Below are positions 1 to 5,867 of a DNA stretch of 9,755 nucleotides, piece after piece. The notes under the pieces are model-generated. The model did not search any database and was not told the origin of the DNA. It saw only the letters and a program-made list of their open reading frames with translations. The position numbers were made by a program, and so were the translations under genes. The stretch covers positions 3,656 through 13,410 of the forward strand of contig MFGX01000016.1 in the NCBI GenBank assembly GCA_001778455.1. The letters are read 5' to 3'. The number at the start of each line of letters is the position of its first letter. The first letter of the stretch is position 1. The stretch comes from Candidatus Fraserbacteria bacterium RBG_16_55_9 (GTDB taxonomy: Bacteria > Bipolaricaulota > Bipolaricaulia > RBG-16-55-9).

Positions 1-160
1 CGGCTCCGTAATCCACAGTCTCTCCTAGCTCGTCACGCCTGGACGGGCGCTCAATATCTAAGCAAGCATCGATAACGAAGACTTGGCCGCGCTCGCGCTC
101 TTTGGGATAGACGCCGTGATGTCCAAAGAGCTTCAGGCCGTGAATCCAGATTCGCTCCAC
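1..160 (-). CDS. folB: Dihydroneopterin aldolase (FolB), 5' part only
   Basis: FolB converts 7,8-dihydroneopterin to 6-hydroxymethyl-7,8-dihydropterin and glycolaldehyde in cytosolic folate synthesis. The first 53 codons are visible; the rest lies beyond the left edge. The translation starts VERIWIHGLKLFGHHGVYP and shows the family pattern: an early GLKLFGHHGV loop, Glu21 in KERERGQ at the place of the catalytic Glu, a VFVID strand, and TVDYG at 48-52, whose Tyr51 matches the conserved active-site Tyr. The start is GTG at 158-160, chosen because GGAGG lies five bases upstream and the family N-terminus begins there. The GGAGG is inside the last codons of the phosphoesterase gene, whose stop ends one base away, so the two are almost certainly cotranscribed and translationally coupled. 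The catalytic Lys region is outside the window. Identity is confident; completeness cannot be judged. Confidence 0.88.
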   Translation of the reverse strand, partial: MERIWIHGLKLFGHHGVYPKERERGQVFVIDACLDIERPSRRDELGETVDYGA

Positions 161-161
161 C

Positions 162-938
162 TCATCCTCCGATGTGGCTACCTGCTGCCAAGATCTTTCG
201 AAGCGCCCCAAAGCGATAGATTGACCCTTCATCGGATACGGGATAGACCTCAAACTCTCCCAGCGCCTCCTCACTAAGCAACGGCGATAGGCACCGCTCC
301 TGCATCAGATCGCTCCCCTGAGCCCACGGGTTGAACGAGGGCTGCACTACAAGTCTTCGGTCAAGATAGCGCCCCACGAGAAAGCACTTGTACAGCTCGA
401 CCCGGCCCGTGACGCCATCGCGCAACCCCACTGCCGGATGCTCATGCCCCATGACGATCGCCTGGATATGAGATGAAAGCGAAGCCGGGGCAGTGTGACC
501 ATGCAGGAAGAGCAGGTCGCCGAGTTCATACGAGCGATGAACCGTGACTCTTTCTAATCCCTCAGCGAGAGCATTCAAATTCCCGTCATGGTTTCCTTCA
601 AGCATGATCACTCCGTGACCAAACTCAAGTAGCTGCTGCAAAAACTCCCGAGACTCCTTCCATTCTTGGGCAGAGAGATAGCCGAAGCGATGGCTGAGGT
701 CACCGTTAATGACTACCCGATCTAGTGGACGCTCTGGCTTGGTGCTCACTTGGGAGAGGATGCGCTCCAGGCGAGCCATGAGCTCTCGGAAGTGCCCACG
801 GGGCACCAGTGCACCGTCCTGATGAAGAGCTTCCTCGAAACCCAAGTGGATATCTGCAATGACAAGCGTCCGATGGGCAGGAACAAAGAGGGCGAGATCG
901 ATCAACTCCAGACCCCCTTCAATCCTCATCGTGTTCAT
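162..938 (-). CDS. Metallophosphoesterase, SbcD/Mre11-related small type
   Basis: A 258-residue calcineurin-like phosphoesterase. All metal-site blocks are present in order: ADIHLG (D29, H31), NGD (D80) with LSH after it, GNHD at 115-118, HGH at 146-148 and GHEHP at 164-168. The N-terminal layout (a short strand with LELIDLALFVP, then TLVIADIHLGFEEAL) matches the stand-alone archaeal/bacterial 'SbcD-related' phosphoesterases (TIGR00024 type), which lack the capping and coiled-coil partner regions of true SbcD/Mre11. The substrate is unknown; a cytosolic phosphodiesterase or nuclease is the usual guess. The frame is open upstream to 1055, but that part would overlap the divergent epimerase gene and does not look like family sequence. 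ATG 938 was chosen; ATG 929 and ATG 965 are alternatives. No clear Shine-Dalgarno precedes 938. folB follows after one base. Confidence 0.85.
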   Translation of the reverse strand: MNTMRIEGGLELIDLALFVPAHRTLVIADIHLGFEEALHQDGALVPRGHFRELMARLERILSQVSTKPERPLDRVVINGDLSHRFGYLSAQEWKESREFLQQLLEFGHGVIMLEGNHDGNLNALAEGLERVTVHRSYELGDLLFLHGHTAPASLSSHIQAIVMGHEHPAVGLRDGVTGRVELYKCFLVGRYLDRRLVVQPSFNPWAQGSDLMQERCLSPLLSEEALGEFEVYPVSDEGSIYRFGALRKILAAGSHIGG

Positions 939-948
939 TGTCCATTGG

Positions 949-954
949 ATTATA
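949..954 (-). promoter_or_regulatory. Candidate -10 box for phosphoesterase-folB operon
   Basis: The minus strand reads a perfect TATAAT here, in the 72-base gap between two divergent genes. Transcription would start near 941-943, making the ATG at 938 almost leaderless, with ATG 929 about 12 bases in. No good -35 box is seen at 16-18 bases, so support is the -10 box alone. If translation really starts at ATG 965 this box would be coding sequence. Confidence 0.4.
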
Positions 955-1010
955 CCGACTTGCATCCGCTCTGGGCGACATGTAAAGATAGGCGTCCAAA
1001 GGGGGAACGC

Positions 1011-1997
1011 ATGAAAACGCTGGTCACCGGAGCCACGGGCCTCGTGGGGAGCCACTTGGTCGAATATCTTCTCGAACGAGGAGACAGCGTGCGGGCTCTG
1101 GTGCGCGATGAGCGGAGAGCAGAACCTCTAGCACGCTTGGGAGCCGAGCTCATTCCGGGGGATCTAAGCAAGCCGGCTTCACTCAAACCCGCTACCCGAG
1201 GCATCGATGTCGTGTATCACTGTGCCGCTCGCGTATCGCTCCCATTTCAGGGCAACCGTGAAGTCCTTCTCAAGACGAATGTCGAGGGGACGAAGAACCT
1301 CTTGGAGAGCAGTGTTCAATCGGGCGTGCGACGCTTTGTCTTCGTAAGTTCTGTAGCGGTCTACGGCGATGCTCGCTGCGAGCTCGTAGGCGAAGATCAC
1401 CCGCTCTTGGCCAATGGACCCTACGGGGAATCGAAGATTCGTGCTGAGCAGCTCATTAGAGAATGCGAGAAGTGTGGTTCTCTAGAGACCGTGATCCTCC
1501 GGCCCTGCGTGATCTATGGCCCACGGGATACCAATTTCTTACCCCAGATCTCCCAAGCCCTTCCCGGGCGCCGCTTCCCCTTAGTCAACGGAGGTTACCA
1601 ACTCTTGGACATGGTCTATGTCACAGATGTGGCAGAAGCGCTCCTTCTCACGGGCACGAAGGTGGAGGCCGTCGGACAGACGTACAATGTCACCGACGGC
1701 GGAAGGCATTCTATCCGGAAGCTTGTGGAGTTGTTTGGGAAGACCCTGGACCGCCCACCCCGCACGTGGAGTGTTCCCTACCCGATCGCGTACAGCTTTG
1801 CCGCCCTAAGCTACAGGTGGAGCAAGCTGCGACGCTCCGGCGAGGAACCTCTGATCAGCCCCGGTGGCGTGCGGGCGATGGCCCGGCCTCATCATTATGA
1901 CATCTCGAAGATCCAGAAGGAGCTTGGGTATACTCCTCGCGTGCCACTGGAAGAAGGCCTGAAGCGGGCGGTCGACTGGTATCTCAATTTGAAGTAA
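1011..1997 (+). CDS. NAD(P)-dependent epimerase/reductase, extended SDR
   Basis: A 328-residue extended short-chain dehydrogenase. The nucleotide-binding loop TGATGLVG is at 6-13, a Ser-rich strand with catalytic Ser113/114 lies in FVSSVAVYG, the catalytic pair is YGESK at 138-142 (Tyr138, Lys142), and LRPCVIYGP is at 163-171. The C-terminal YDISK...LGYTPRVPLEEGL block is typical of 3-beta-HSD-like/dihydroflavonol-reductase-like members that reduce a keto group. The start ATG has AAAGGGGG at 998-1005 with a five-base spacer; the open frame before it (from 750) overlaps the phosphoesterase and is rejected. The next gene, an SPT-like alpha-oxoamine synthase, starts 39 bases after the stop, so the two are likely one operon. 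By context it may reduce the 3-keto product of that enzyme, like bacterial CerR in sphingolipid synthesis; an SDR-type threonine dehydrogenase beside a Kbl-type enzyme is the alternative. Substrate is inferred from context only. Confidence 0.85.
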   Translation: MKTLVTGATGLVGSHLVEYLLERGDSVRALVRDERRAEPLARLGAELIPGDLSKPASLKPATRGIDVVYHCAARVSLPFQGNREVLLKTNVEGTKNLLESSVQSGVRRFVFVSSVAVYGDARCELVGEDHPLLANGPYGESKIRAEQLIRECEKCGSLETVILRPCVIYGPRDTNFLPQISQALPGRRFPLVNGGYQLLDMVYVTDVAEALLLTGTKVEAVGQTYNVTDGGRHSIRKLVELFGKTLDRPPRTWSVPYPIAYSFAALSYRWSKLRRSGEEPLISPGGVRAMARPHHYDISKIQKELGYTPRVPLEEGLKRAVDWYLNLK

Positions 1998-2036
1998 GGC
2001 GCAAGGCCAACTATGATGAGCCAGGGGAGGGATTTA

Positions 2037-3218
2037 ATGGATCTGTTTTCCAAGTGTGAGTCGTTTGTAACGGCTAAAGAGGCAAAGGCGCTGGGTTACT
2101 ATCCGTACTTCAAGCCCGTCTCCACCGCGGAAGATACGGAAGTGATCATTGAGGGCCGCCAAGTGCTCATGCTGGGCTCGAACAACTACCTGGGGCTCAC
2201 CACCCATCCCAAGGTCAAGCAGGCAGCGGTCGATGCCATCAAGAGATATGGCACCTCCAGCTGCGGCTCACGATTCCTCAATGGCACGCTGGATTTGCAT
2301 CACGAATTGGAACATCGGCTGGCGCGATTCTTGAAACGTGAGGCAGCTCTGGTATTCTCCACAGGATTTCAGACCAACTTAGGAACCATCTCCGCGATCA
2401 TCGGCAAGGACGATATCCTCATCTCCGATAAGTGGAATCACGCGAGCATCATCGACGGGGCGCGCCTGTCATACGGGAAGATGAAGCGCTACCGCCACAA
2501 CGATATGGAAGACCTAGAGAAAGTGCTTCAGGACTGCCCGGAGGAGGCAGGAAAGCTGGTCGTTGTGGATGGTCTATTCAGTATGGAAGGGGATCTCGCT
2601 CCTCTTCCTCGCATTGTGAAACTCGCGCACAAGCACGGAGCCCGCATGATGGTGGACGACGCCCACGGGTTGGGAGTGATGGGCAGACACGGCCGAGGTA
2701 CAGCGGAGCACTTCGGCGTAGAAGACGATGTAGATCTTGTCATGGGCACGTTTAGTAAATCCTTTGCATCGCTGGGCGGCGTAATTGCTGGAGAAGAGTA
2801 CGTCATCAGTTACATTCAGCATCATGCCCGCTCGATGATCTTTAGTGCGAGCATGCCTCCCTCGGCTGTGGCCACGGTGATTGCGGCACTCGAAGTGATC
2901 GAGGCGGAGCCCGATCGACGCAAACATCTCTGGAAGAACACCCAGAAGATGATGAAAGGCCTCAAAGCGTTAGGATTCGATACCGGCCATTCCGAGACGC
3001 CAGTCATCCCTATTGTCGTGGGCGACATGTATAGGGCCCTCCATATGTGGAAATCTCTCTTCGAGAGCGGCGTCTACGCTAACGTAGTCTTGCCCCCCGC
3101 GGTCCCCAAGGGCCGGGCGCTTCTACGAACCAGCTATATGGCCACACACACTGAGAAACAACTGGACTTCGCCTTAGGCGTCTTCGAAAACGTGGGCAAA
3201 GAGTGTAACTTGATCTAA
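2037..3218 (+). CDS. Alpha-oxoamine synthase, serine-palmitoyltransferase-like
   Basis: A 393-residue PLP enzyme of the AONS/KBL/SPT family, which condenses an amino acid with an acyl thioester, losing CO2. Visible marks: GSNNYLGL at 48-55, a Gly/Ser-rich block ending SRFLNGTLDLHHELE, NHASIIDG at 134-141 (His135 stacks on PLP), VDDAHGLG at 206-213 (PLP-binding Asp and His), and TFSKSFAS with the Schiff-base Lys241. Several stretches fit the SPT-like branch better than Kbl as I remember them: YPYFKPVST, the RFLNGTLD block, HHARSMIFSASMPP and the C-terminal MATHT. The KGRALLRTSY region also resembles Kbl, so glycine C-acetyltransferase or another acyl donor remains possible. The start is ATG 2037, because AGGGGAGG at 2023-2030 lies six bases upstream; ATG 2013 lacks such a site. 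It follows the epimerase in the same direction; no acyl carrier protein or ceramide synthase gene is visible. Confidence 0.85.
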   Translation: MDLFSKCESFVTAKEAKALGYYPYFKPVSTAEDTEVIIEGRQVLMLGSNNYLGLTTHPKVKQAAVDAIKRYGTSSCGSRFLNGTLDLHHELEHRLARFLKREAALVFSTGFQTNLGTISAIIGKDDILISDKWNHASIIDGARLSYGKMKRYRHNDMEDLEKVLQDCPEEAGKLVVVDGLFSMEGDLAPLPRIVKLAHKHGARMMVDDAHGLGVMGRHGRGTAEHFGVEDDVDLVMGTFSKSFASLGGVIAGEEYVISYIQHHARSMIFSASMPPSAVATVIAALEVIEAEPDRRKHLWKNTQKMMKGLKALGFDTGHSETPVIPIVVGDMYRALHMWKSLFESGVYANVVLPPAVPKGRALLRTSYMATHTEKQLDFALGVFENVGKECNLI

Positions 3219-3235
3219 CCCATAGTCACGTAAAA

Positions 3236-3988
3236 CTACTTACGCGAGACGAGCGTCGCGGAGGCTTGAGCAATCGGCATGAGGATGACGTCGTTGATGT
3301 TGACGTGCGGTGGACGTGTTGCGCAGAAGAGGACCACTTCCGCTACGTCACGTGGCGTGAGCGGTTGGATGCCTTTATAGACTGCCCTGGCCCGCTCGGT
3401 GTCCCCGTGGAAGCGAACGACGCTAAACTCTGTCTCGACGAGGCCTGGGTCCACCAACGATACGCGGAGCGGTGTGCCCAAGAGATCCATCTTGAGCCCT
3501 TGCGTGAGGGCTCGTACGGCATGCTTGGTAGCGCAGTAGACGTTGCCGCCCGGATAGACCTCATGGCCGGCGGTTGAGCCAATGTTGATGATGTGGCCGC
3601 CTCCGCGCGTGAGCATGCCGGGGACGACGACGCGAGTGATATAGAGAAGACCCTTGACGTTGGTATCGATCATCTCTTCCCAGTCCTGGCGCTTGCCCTC
3701 ATGAAGTCTGTCTAGACCACGACTGAGACCTGCATTGTTGAGCAAGATGTCGATCTCCTGCCAGCCAGAGGGTAGGGAGCGGATGACCTCTTGGACCTGC
3801 TCATGGTTGGTCACATCAAGTTGCACGCAGTGGCACTTTGTGGGAAGACGCTTGGCGAGGGTTTCAAGGCGTTCGATTCGGCGGGCGGCCATAAGGATCT
3901 TAGCGCCTTGACCTGAGAAGGCTTCAGCGCAGGCCGCCCCGATGCCACTGGAGGCGCCGGTCACGAAGACGATCTTATCCTTGAGCAC
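3236..3988 (-). CDS. Short-chain dehydrogenase, YdfG-like
   Basis: A 250-residue classical SDR. It shows TGASSGIG at 10-17 (NADP-binding loop, with AARR at 34-37 favouring NADP), LDVT at 57-60, NNAG at 84-87, the Ser of INIGSTAG and the catalytic YCATK at 151-155. The long blocks DTNVKGLLYITR, HEVYPGGNVYCATK, DPGLVETEFS and the end PHVNINDVILMPIAQASATL are the signature of the YdfG group (3-hydroxy acid/malonic semialdehyde/L-allo-threonine dehydrogenases). The start is uncertain: GTG 3988 gives the usual MLKDKIVFVTG N-terminus with AAGGA nine bases upstream; ATG 3997 and TTG 4015 (overlapping the peptidase stop, with GAGG seven bases upstream) are also open. It follows the M23 peptidase on the same strand and is convergent to the SPT-like gene with 17 bases between stops, so it is probably not part of that operon. 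Confidence 0.88.
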   Translation of the reverse strand: MLKDKIVFVTGASSGIGAACAEAFSGQGAKILMAARRIERLETLAKRLPTKCHCVQLDVTNHEQVQEVIRSLPSGWQEIDILLNNAGLSRGLDRLHEGKRQDWEEMIDTNVKGLLYITRVVVPGMLTRGGGHIINIGSTAGHEVYPGGNVYCATKHAVRALTQGLKMDLLGTPLRVSLVDPGLVETEFSVVRFHGDTERARAVYKGIQPLTPRDVAEVVLFCATRPPHVNINDVILMPIAQASATLVSRK

Positions 3989-4005
3989 ACCGATCATTCC
4001 TTGGC

Positions 4006-4896
4006 TCAAGGACAACTTGCTGCCTCGGTGATAACGGCTGTAACATGGTTGCTCCAGCGATATCCATTACCGGTATTCTCTTCATCGATCACCCAGATCA
4101 AGTAAGGCCCTGCCGGTCTTCCACAGGCCGGGAAGAGAAGGTCAAGTGTGCCCGTATCACCGACGTAGGCAGCACCGAAGACGCTGTCGTTACCATGAGG
4201 GTCTCGCACGACTGCTGAGACGAAGCCGCGGGGAGTGTATTGTTTGAACGCAAATAGAACAAAAGGGCCCTGGTTTCCCGATCTAGAACTACTGGATGAA
4301 CTCCCATCGATGAAAAGTGGTGGGTAGGAGAAGAACAGGGAGGTGCGATAATAGACTCTTCCGGAACTGTCTGGTATTCTATCCTGATCAAAGTTGCTCC
4401 CGTAGTAGCTGAGGCCCAGTGGGTCCCTATCTACCACTCCGATGTGAAGATGAAGCGAAGTGGAGCAGCTGGTCGTTCCCATCTTCCCTATAAGCTGTCC
4501 TTCAGCAACATCACCACTACGGACCAACACGTCGCTCAGATGAGCATAGAGGACATAGATATACCCTGTAGAGAAGACCGCCCTCGGGAATGTGGGGAAT
4601 GGATGTTTTGTGACCACGTACTTCCCCCATTCTCCGCTCCCTGTAGAATCAACCGCATATATCGCCCCAGCTCGGATCGCGTAGACGGAATCACTGGCTT
4701 CACCCGCTTCGACCGGTCCGTAGTCTTCACCGAGGTGCCCCAGACCTTCACTAGATCCACACCCAAAACACTGTGTAAGCCGCGTAAGTCGCTGATTGCT
4801 CGTCGGTGTGCCACCGTATCCATGAATCAACAACCCAAAGATCATCAAGAGAAGCACTAGAGTTGCTGCTGCTCTGCGCCATCTGCCGTAAGACAC
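4006..4896 (-). CDS. Exported M23/LytM-type metallopeptidase with C-terminal beta domain
   Basis: A 296-residue protein. Residues 1-9 are basic (RWRR) and 11-25 form one hydrophobic helix, a signal peptide or membrane anchor, so the enzyme acts outside the cytoplasmic membrane. The LytM domain spans about 50-160. Zinc ligands are His54 and Asp58 (HLGED) and His151 of HLH; the catalytic histidines are His119 (YAHLS) and His149. Such enzymes cut peptide bridges in peptidoglycan, and all five key residues are kept, so activity is likely. A serine-run linker (198-208) leads to a roughly 85-residue domain with alternating strands and two Cys (258, 295), probably a beta-sandwich; I do not recognise it. 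The start is GTG, with AGGAGG at 4905-4910 and an eight-base spacer. Downstream, the YdfG-like SDR begins about 17 bases after the stop (or overlaps it if its TTG start is used). Confidence 0.85.
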   Translation of the reverse strand: MSYGRWRRAAATLVLLLMIFGLLIHGYGGTPTSNQRLTRLTQCFGCGSSEGLGHLGEDYGPVEAGEASDSVYAIRAGAIYAVDSTGSGEWGKYVVTKHPFPTFPRAVFSTGYIYVLYAHLSDVLVRSGDVAEGQLIGKMGTTSCSTSLHLHIGVVDRDPLGLSYYGSNFDQDRIPDSSGRVYYRTSLFFSYPPLFIDGSSSSSSRSGNQGPFVLFAFKQYTPRGFVSAVVRDPHGNDSVFGAAYVGDTGTLDLLFPACGRPAGPYLIWVIDEENTGNGYRWSNHVTAVITEAASCP

Positions 4897-4921
4897 TCTT
4901 TATTCCTCCTCCCGTGAATTC

Positions 4922-4951
4922 ATAATACACTTCGGATGTGAAAGGCAAGTA
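4922..4951 (-). promoter_or_regulatory. Possible promoter for the M23 peptidase
   Basis: On the minus strand a TATTAT (4922-4927) lies 25 bases before the GTG start, with a weak CTTGCC-like -35 sixteen bases upstream. Transcription would begin near 4915, giving a leader of about 20 bases that contains the AGGAGG site. The -10 box is good and the -35 poor. Confidence 0.3.
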
Positions 4952-4952
4952 G

Positions 4953-5171
4953 TTAAGACAAGTCAGCGCGGGAACTCTTTCCCATCTCCAATTCCATCAA
5001 GAGCGCACGCTTGCGAATCTGATCCCCTTGTTCTATGGTATTCCCATCATCACAGTTGACTCCTACTATGTGGGTTTCTGGACGAGCACGGTCTTACCGC
5101 AAGTGCTGGGTGGAGCCATAGCGCTCGTGGGTCTTCTCCTGCCCGTGGACATCTTTTGGAAAAGGAAATAA
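4953..5171 (+). pseudogene. Orphan reading frame ending in a membrane segment; likely gene remnant
   Basis: The 352 bases between the peptidase and the RHH gene hold no complete standard gene, but one plus-strand frame is open from 4953 to a TAA at 5169-5171. From the CTG at 5019 it reads LIPLFYGIPIITVDSYY, then a hydrophobic segment containing VLGGAIALVGLLLPVDIF and a basic end WKRK, which looks like the C-terminal transmembrane helix of a real membrane protein. No ATG lies in the frame, the first GTG is at 5067, and no Shine-Dalgarno precedes the possible CTG 5019 or TTG 5028 starts. It may be the 3' end of a decayed gene or a small membrane protein with an unusual start. I do not recognise a family. 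Confidence 0.25.
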
Positions 5172-5201
5172 GACGACCATAGCAACTGGGGAAGTGAGCC
5201 A

Positions 5202-5230
5202 TTCTCAACAACGGTCAGTTCCAATACAAT
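5202..5230 (+). promoter_or_regulatory. Possible promoter for the RHH-MshEN gene
   Basis: TTCTCA (5202-5207), 17 bases, then TACAAT (5225-5230). The spacing is ideal, the -10 matches five of six and the -35 four of six. The start site would be near 5237, just before the AAAGGGTGAT ribosome-binding region. Confidence 0.3.
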
Positions 5231-5248
5231 GACTCGAAGAAAGGGTGA

Positions 5249-5575
5249 TTGCCTTTGCTGATTACGATCTACTACACGAAAGACGATCAATACCTCATGG
5301 ATCTAATTGAAAAGAAAGCCTATCGGGAGCGAAAGAGCAAGAGCGCCGTGATCCTCACGATTCTGGAGAGCTATTTCCAACGGGAGAAAAGGCTTGGCGA
5401 AATCCTAGTTGCCGCAGGGAAAGTAACCCATGAACAAGTGGAGGAGGCCATCAAGATACAGGAGAAGGAGAAACATAAGAGACGTTTAGCCCAGATTCTG
5501 GTGCAGGAAGGCTTTGTGGAAGAGAAAGATGTGCAGAGGGCACTGCTCGTTCAAGACAAATCAGAAGCGAAGTGA
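5249..5575 (+). CDS. Ribbon-helix-helix protein fused to MshEN-like repeat domain
   Basis: A 108-residue protein of two parts. Residues 3-44 fit a ribbon-helix-helix (CopG/Arc type) DNA-binding fold: a short strand LLITIYY, helix A at 12-27, a basic turn RERKSKS, and helix B ending LESYF. RHH proteins dimerise and bind short palindromes. Residues 48-102 carry two copies of a 24-residue pattern: RLGEILVAAGKV...IQ (48-71) and RLAQILVQEGFV...VQ (79-102), joined by seven residues. This matches the RLGxxLVxxGxI...Q repeats of the MshEN domain (N-terminal domain of GspE/PilB-type ATPases), which in MshE binds cyclic di-GMP. Copy 2 has Ala for the motif Gly and the linker is slightly long, so ligand binding is unproven. 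A DNA-binding regulator sensing c-di-GMP is my inference. The first start after a TGA is TTG 5249; TTG 5255 has better spacing to GGTGAT. A transposase scrap follows. Confidence 0.75.
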   Translation: MPLLITIYYTKDDQYLMDLIEKKAYRERKSKSAVILTILESYFQREKRLGEILVAAGKVTHEQVEEAIKIQEKEKHKRRLAQILVQEGFVEEKDVQRALLVQDKSEAK

Positions 5576-5600
5576 AGCGCCACTTCCGCGGAGCAAGGGG

Positions 5601-5795
5601 AATGACGAGAAGCGATCAAACATCGAATCCGGGTTTGCCCTGATTAAGGGCAAGTTTGGCGGTTATGTCCGCAGCAAGACTCCAACAGCACAAGAGAACG
5701 AAGTCCTGTGCAAAGTGCTCTGCCACAATATCTGCGTGCTGATTCAGTCGATGCACGAGTCTGGAATTGACCCGCCCTCTGTAACCAGGGTATAA
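5601..5795 (+). pseudogene. C-terminal remnant of a DDE transposase
   Basis: The frame ending at the TAA 5793-5795 reads KRSNIESGFALIKGKFGG, then YVRSKTPTAQENEVLCKVL and CHNICVLIQSMHESGIDP. This is the familiar end of IS4/IS5-like DDE transposases, where the RSNIES Glu is the third acidic catalytic residue, followed by KAKFG, RSK and NEVLCKVLCHN blocks. Only the last 60 or so codons remain: the DD part and N-terminus are absent, and the RHH gene stops 25 bases before, in another frame. The exact left edge is uncertain (recognisable from about 5607). The remnant cannot encode an active enzyme. It marks a past insertion with loss of most of the element; terminal inverted repeats were not found. 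Confidence 0.75.
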
Positions 5796-5796
5796 A
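5767..5796 (+). promoter_or_regulatory. Promoter in the transposase tail, reading into the DUF6941-type gene
   Basis: TTGACC (5767-5772), an 18-base spacer, then TATAAA (5791-5796); both hexamers match the consensus at five of six bases. It sits in the last codons of the transposase scrap. The predicted start near 5803 gives a leader of about 65 bases to the ATG at 5868. Confidence 0.5.
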
Positions 5797-5801
5797 GGAG
5801 A

Positions 5802-5811
5802 GATAGCTATC
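5802..5811. promoter_or_regulatory. 10-bp perfect palindrome at predicted +1, operator-like
   Basis: GATAGCTATC is its own reverse complement and covers the predicted transcription start of the preceding promoter. A palindrome of this size suits an RHH dimer, and an RHH regulator is encoded just upstream, but no second copy was found in front of that gene. A chance palindrome or part of a decayed IS end are alternatives. Confidence 0.25.
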
Positions 5812-5867
5812 GCTCTATTCTGCATCACTCTTAGAAGGGGTCGAGATGTACAGCCAGGAGGCAAAGT

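Noticed and set aside
750..1010. N-terminal extension of the epimerase frame from 750
   Set aside because: It runs antisense through the phosphoesterase coding region; the ATG at 1011 has an ideal ribosome site and is followed at once by the Rossmann motif.
939..1055. N-terminal extension of the phosphoesterase to 1055
   Set aside because: It would overlap the start of the epimerase gene, reads as low-quality sequence, and lies before the family's normal N-terminus.
2574..2927. 117-codon minus-strand frame inside the SPT-like gene
   Set aside because: Antisense shadow across the PLP-lysine region; no motif of its own.
3227..3245. Possible terminator hairpin between the convergent SPT-like and SDR genes
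   Set aside because: Only a five-pair CGTAA/TTACG stem with a six-base loop and no T run.
3236..4015. YdfG-like SDR as the 3-ketosphinganine reductase of the SPT operon
   Set aside because: It is on the opposite strand, follows the peptidase gene, and carries clear YdfG-group blocks, so the epimerase is the better partner.
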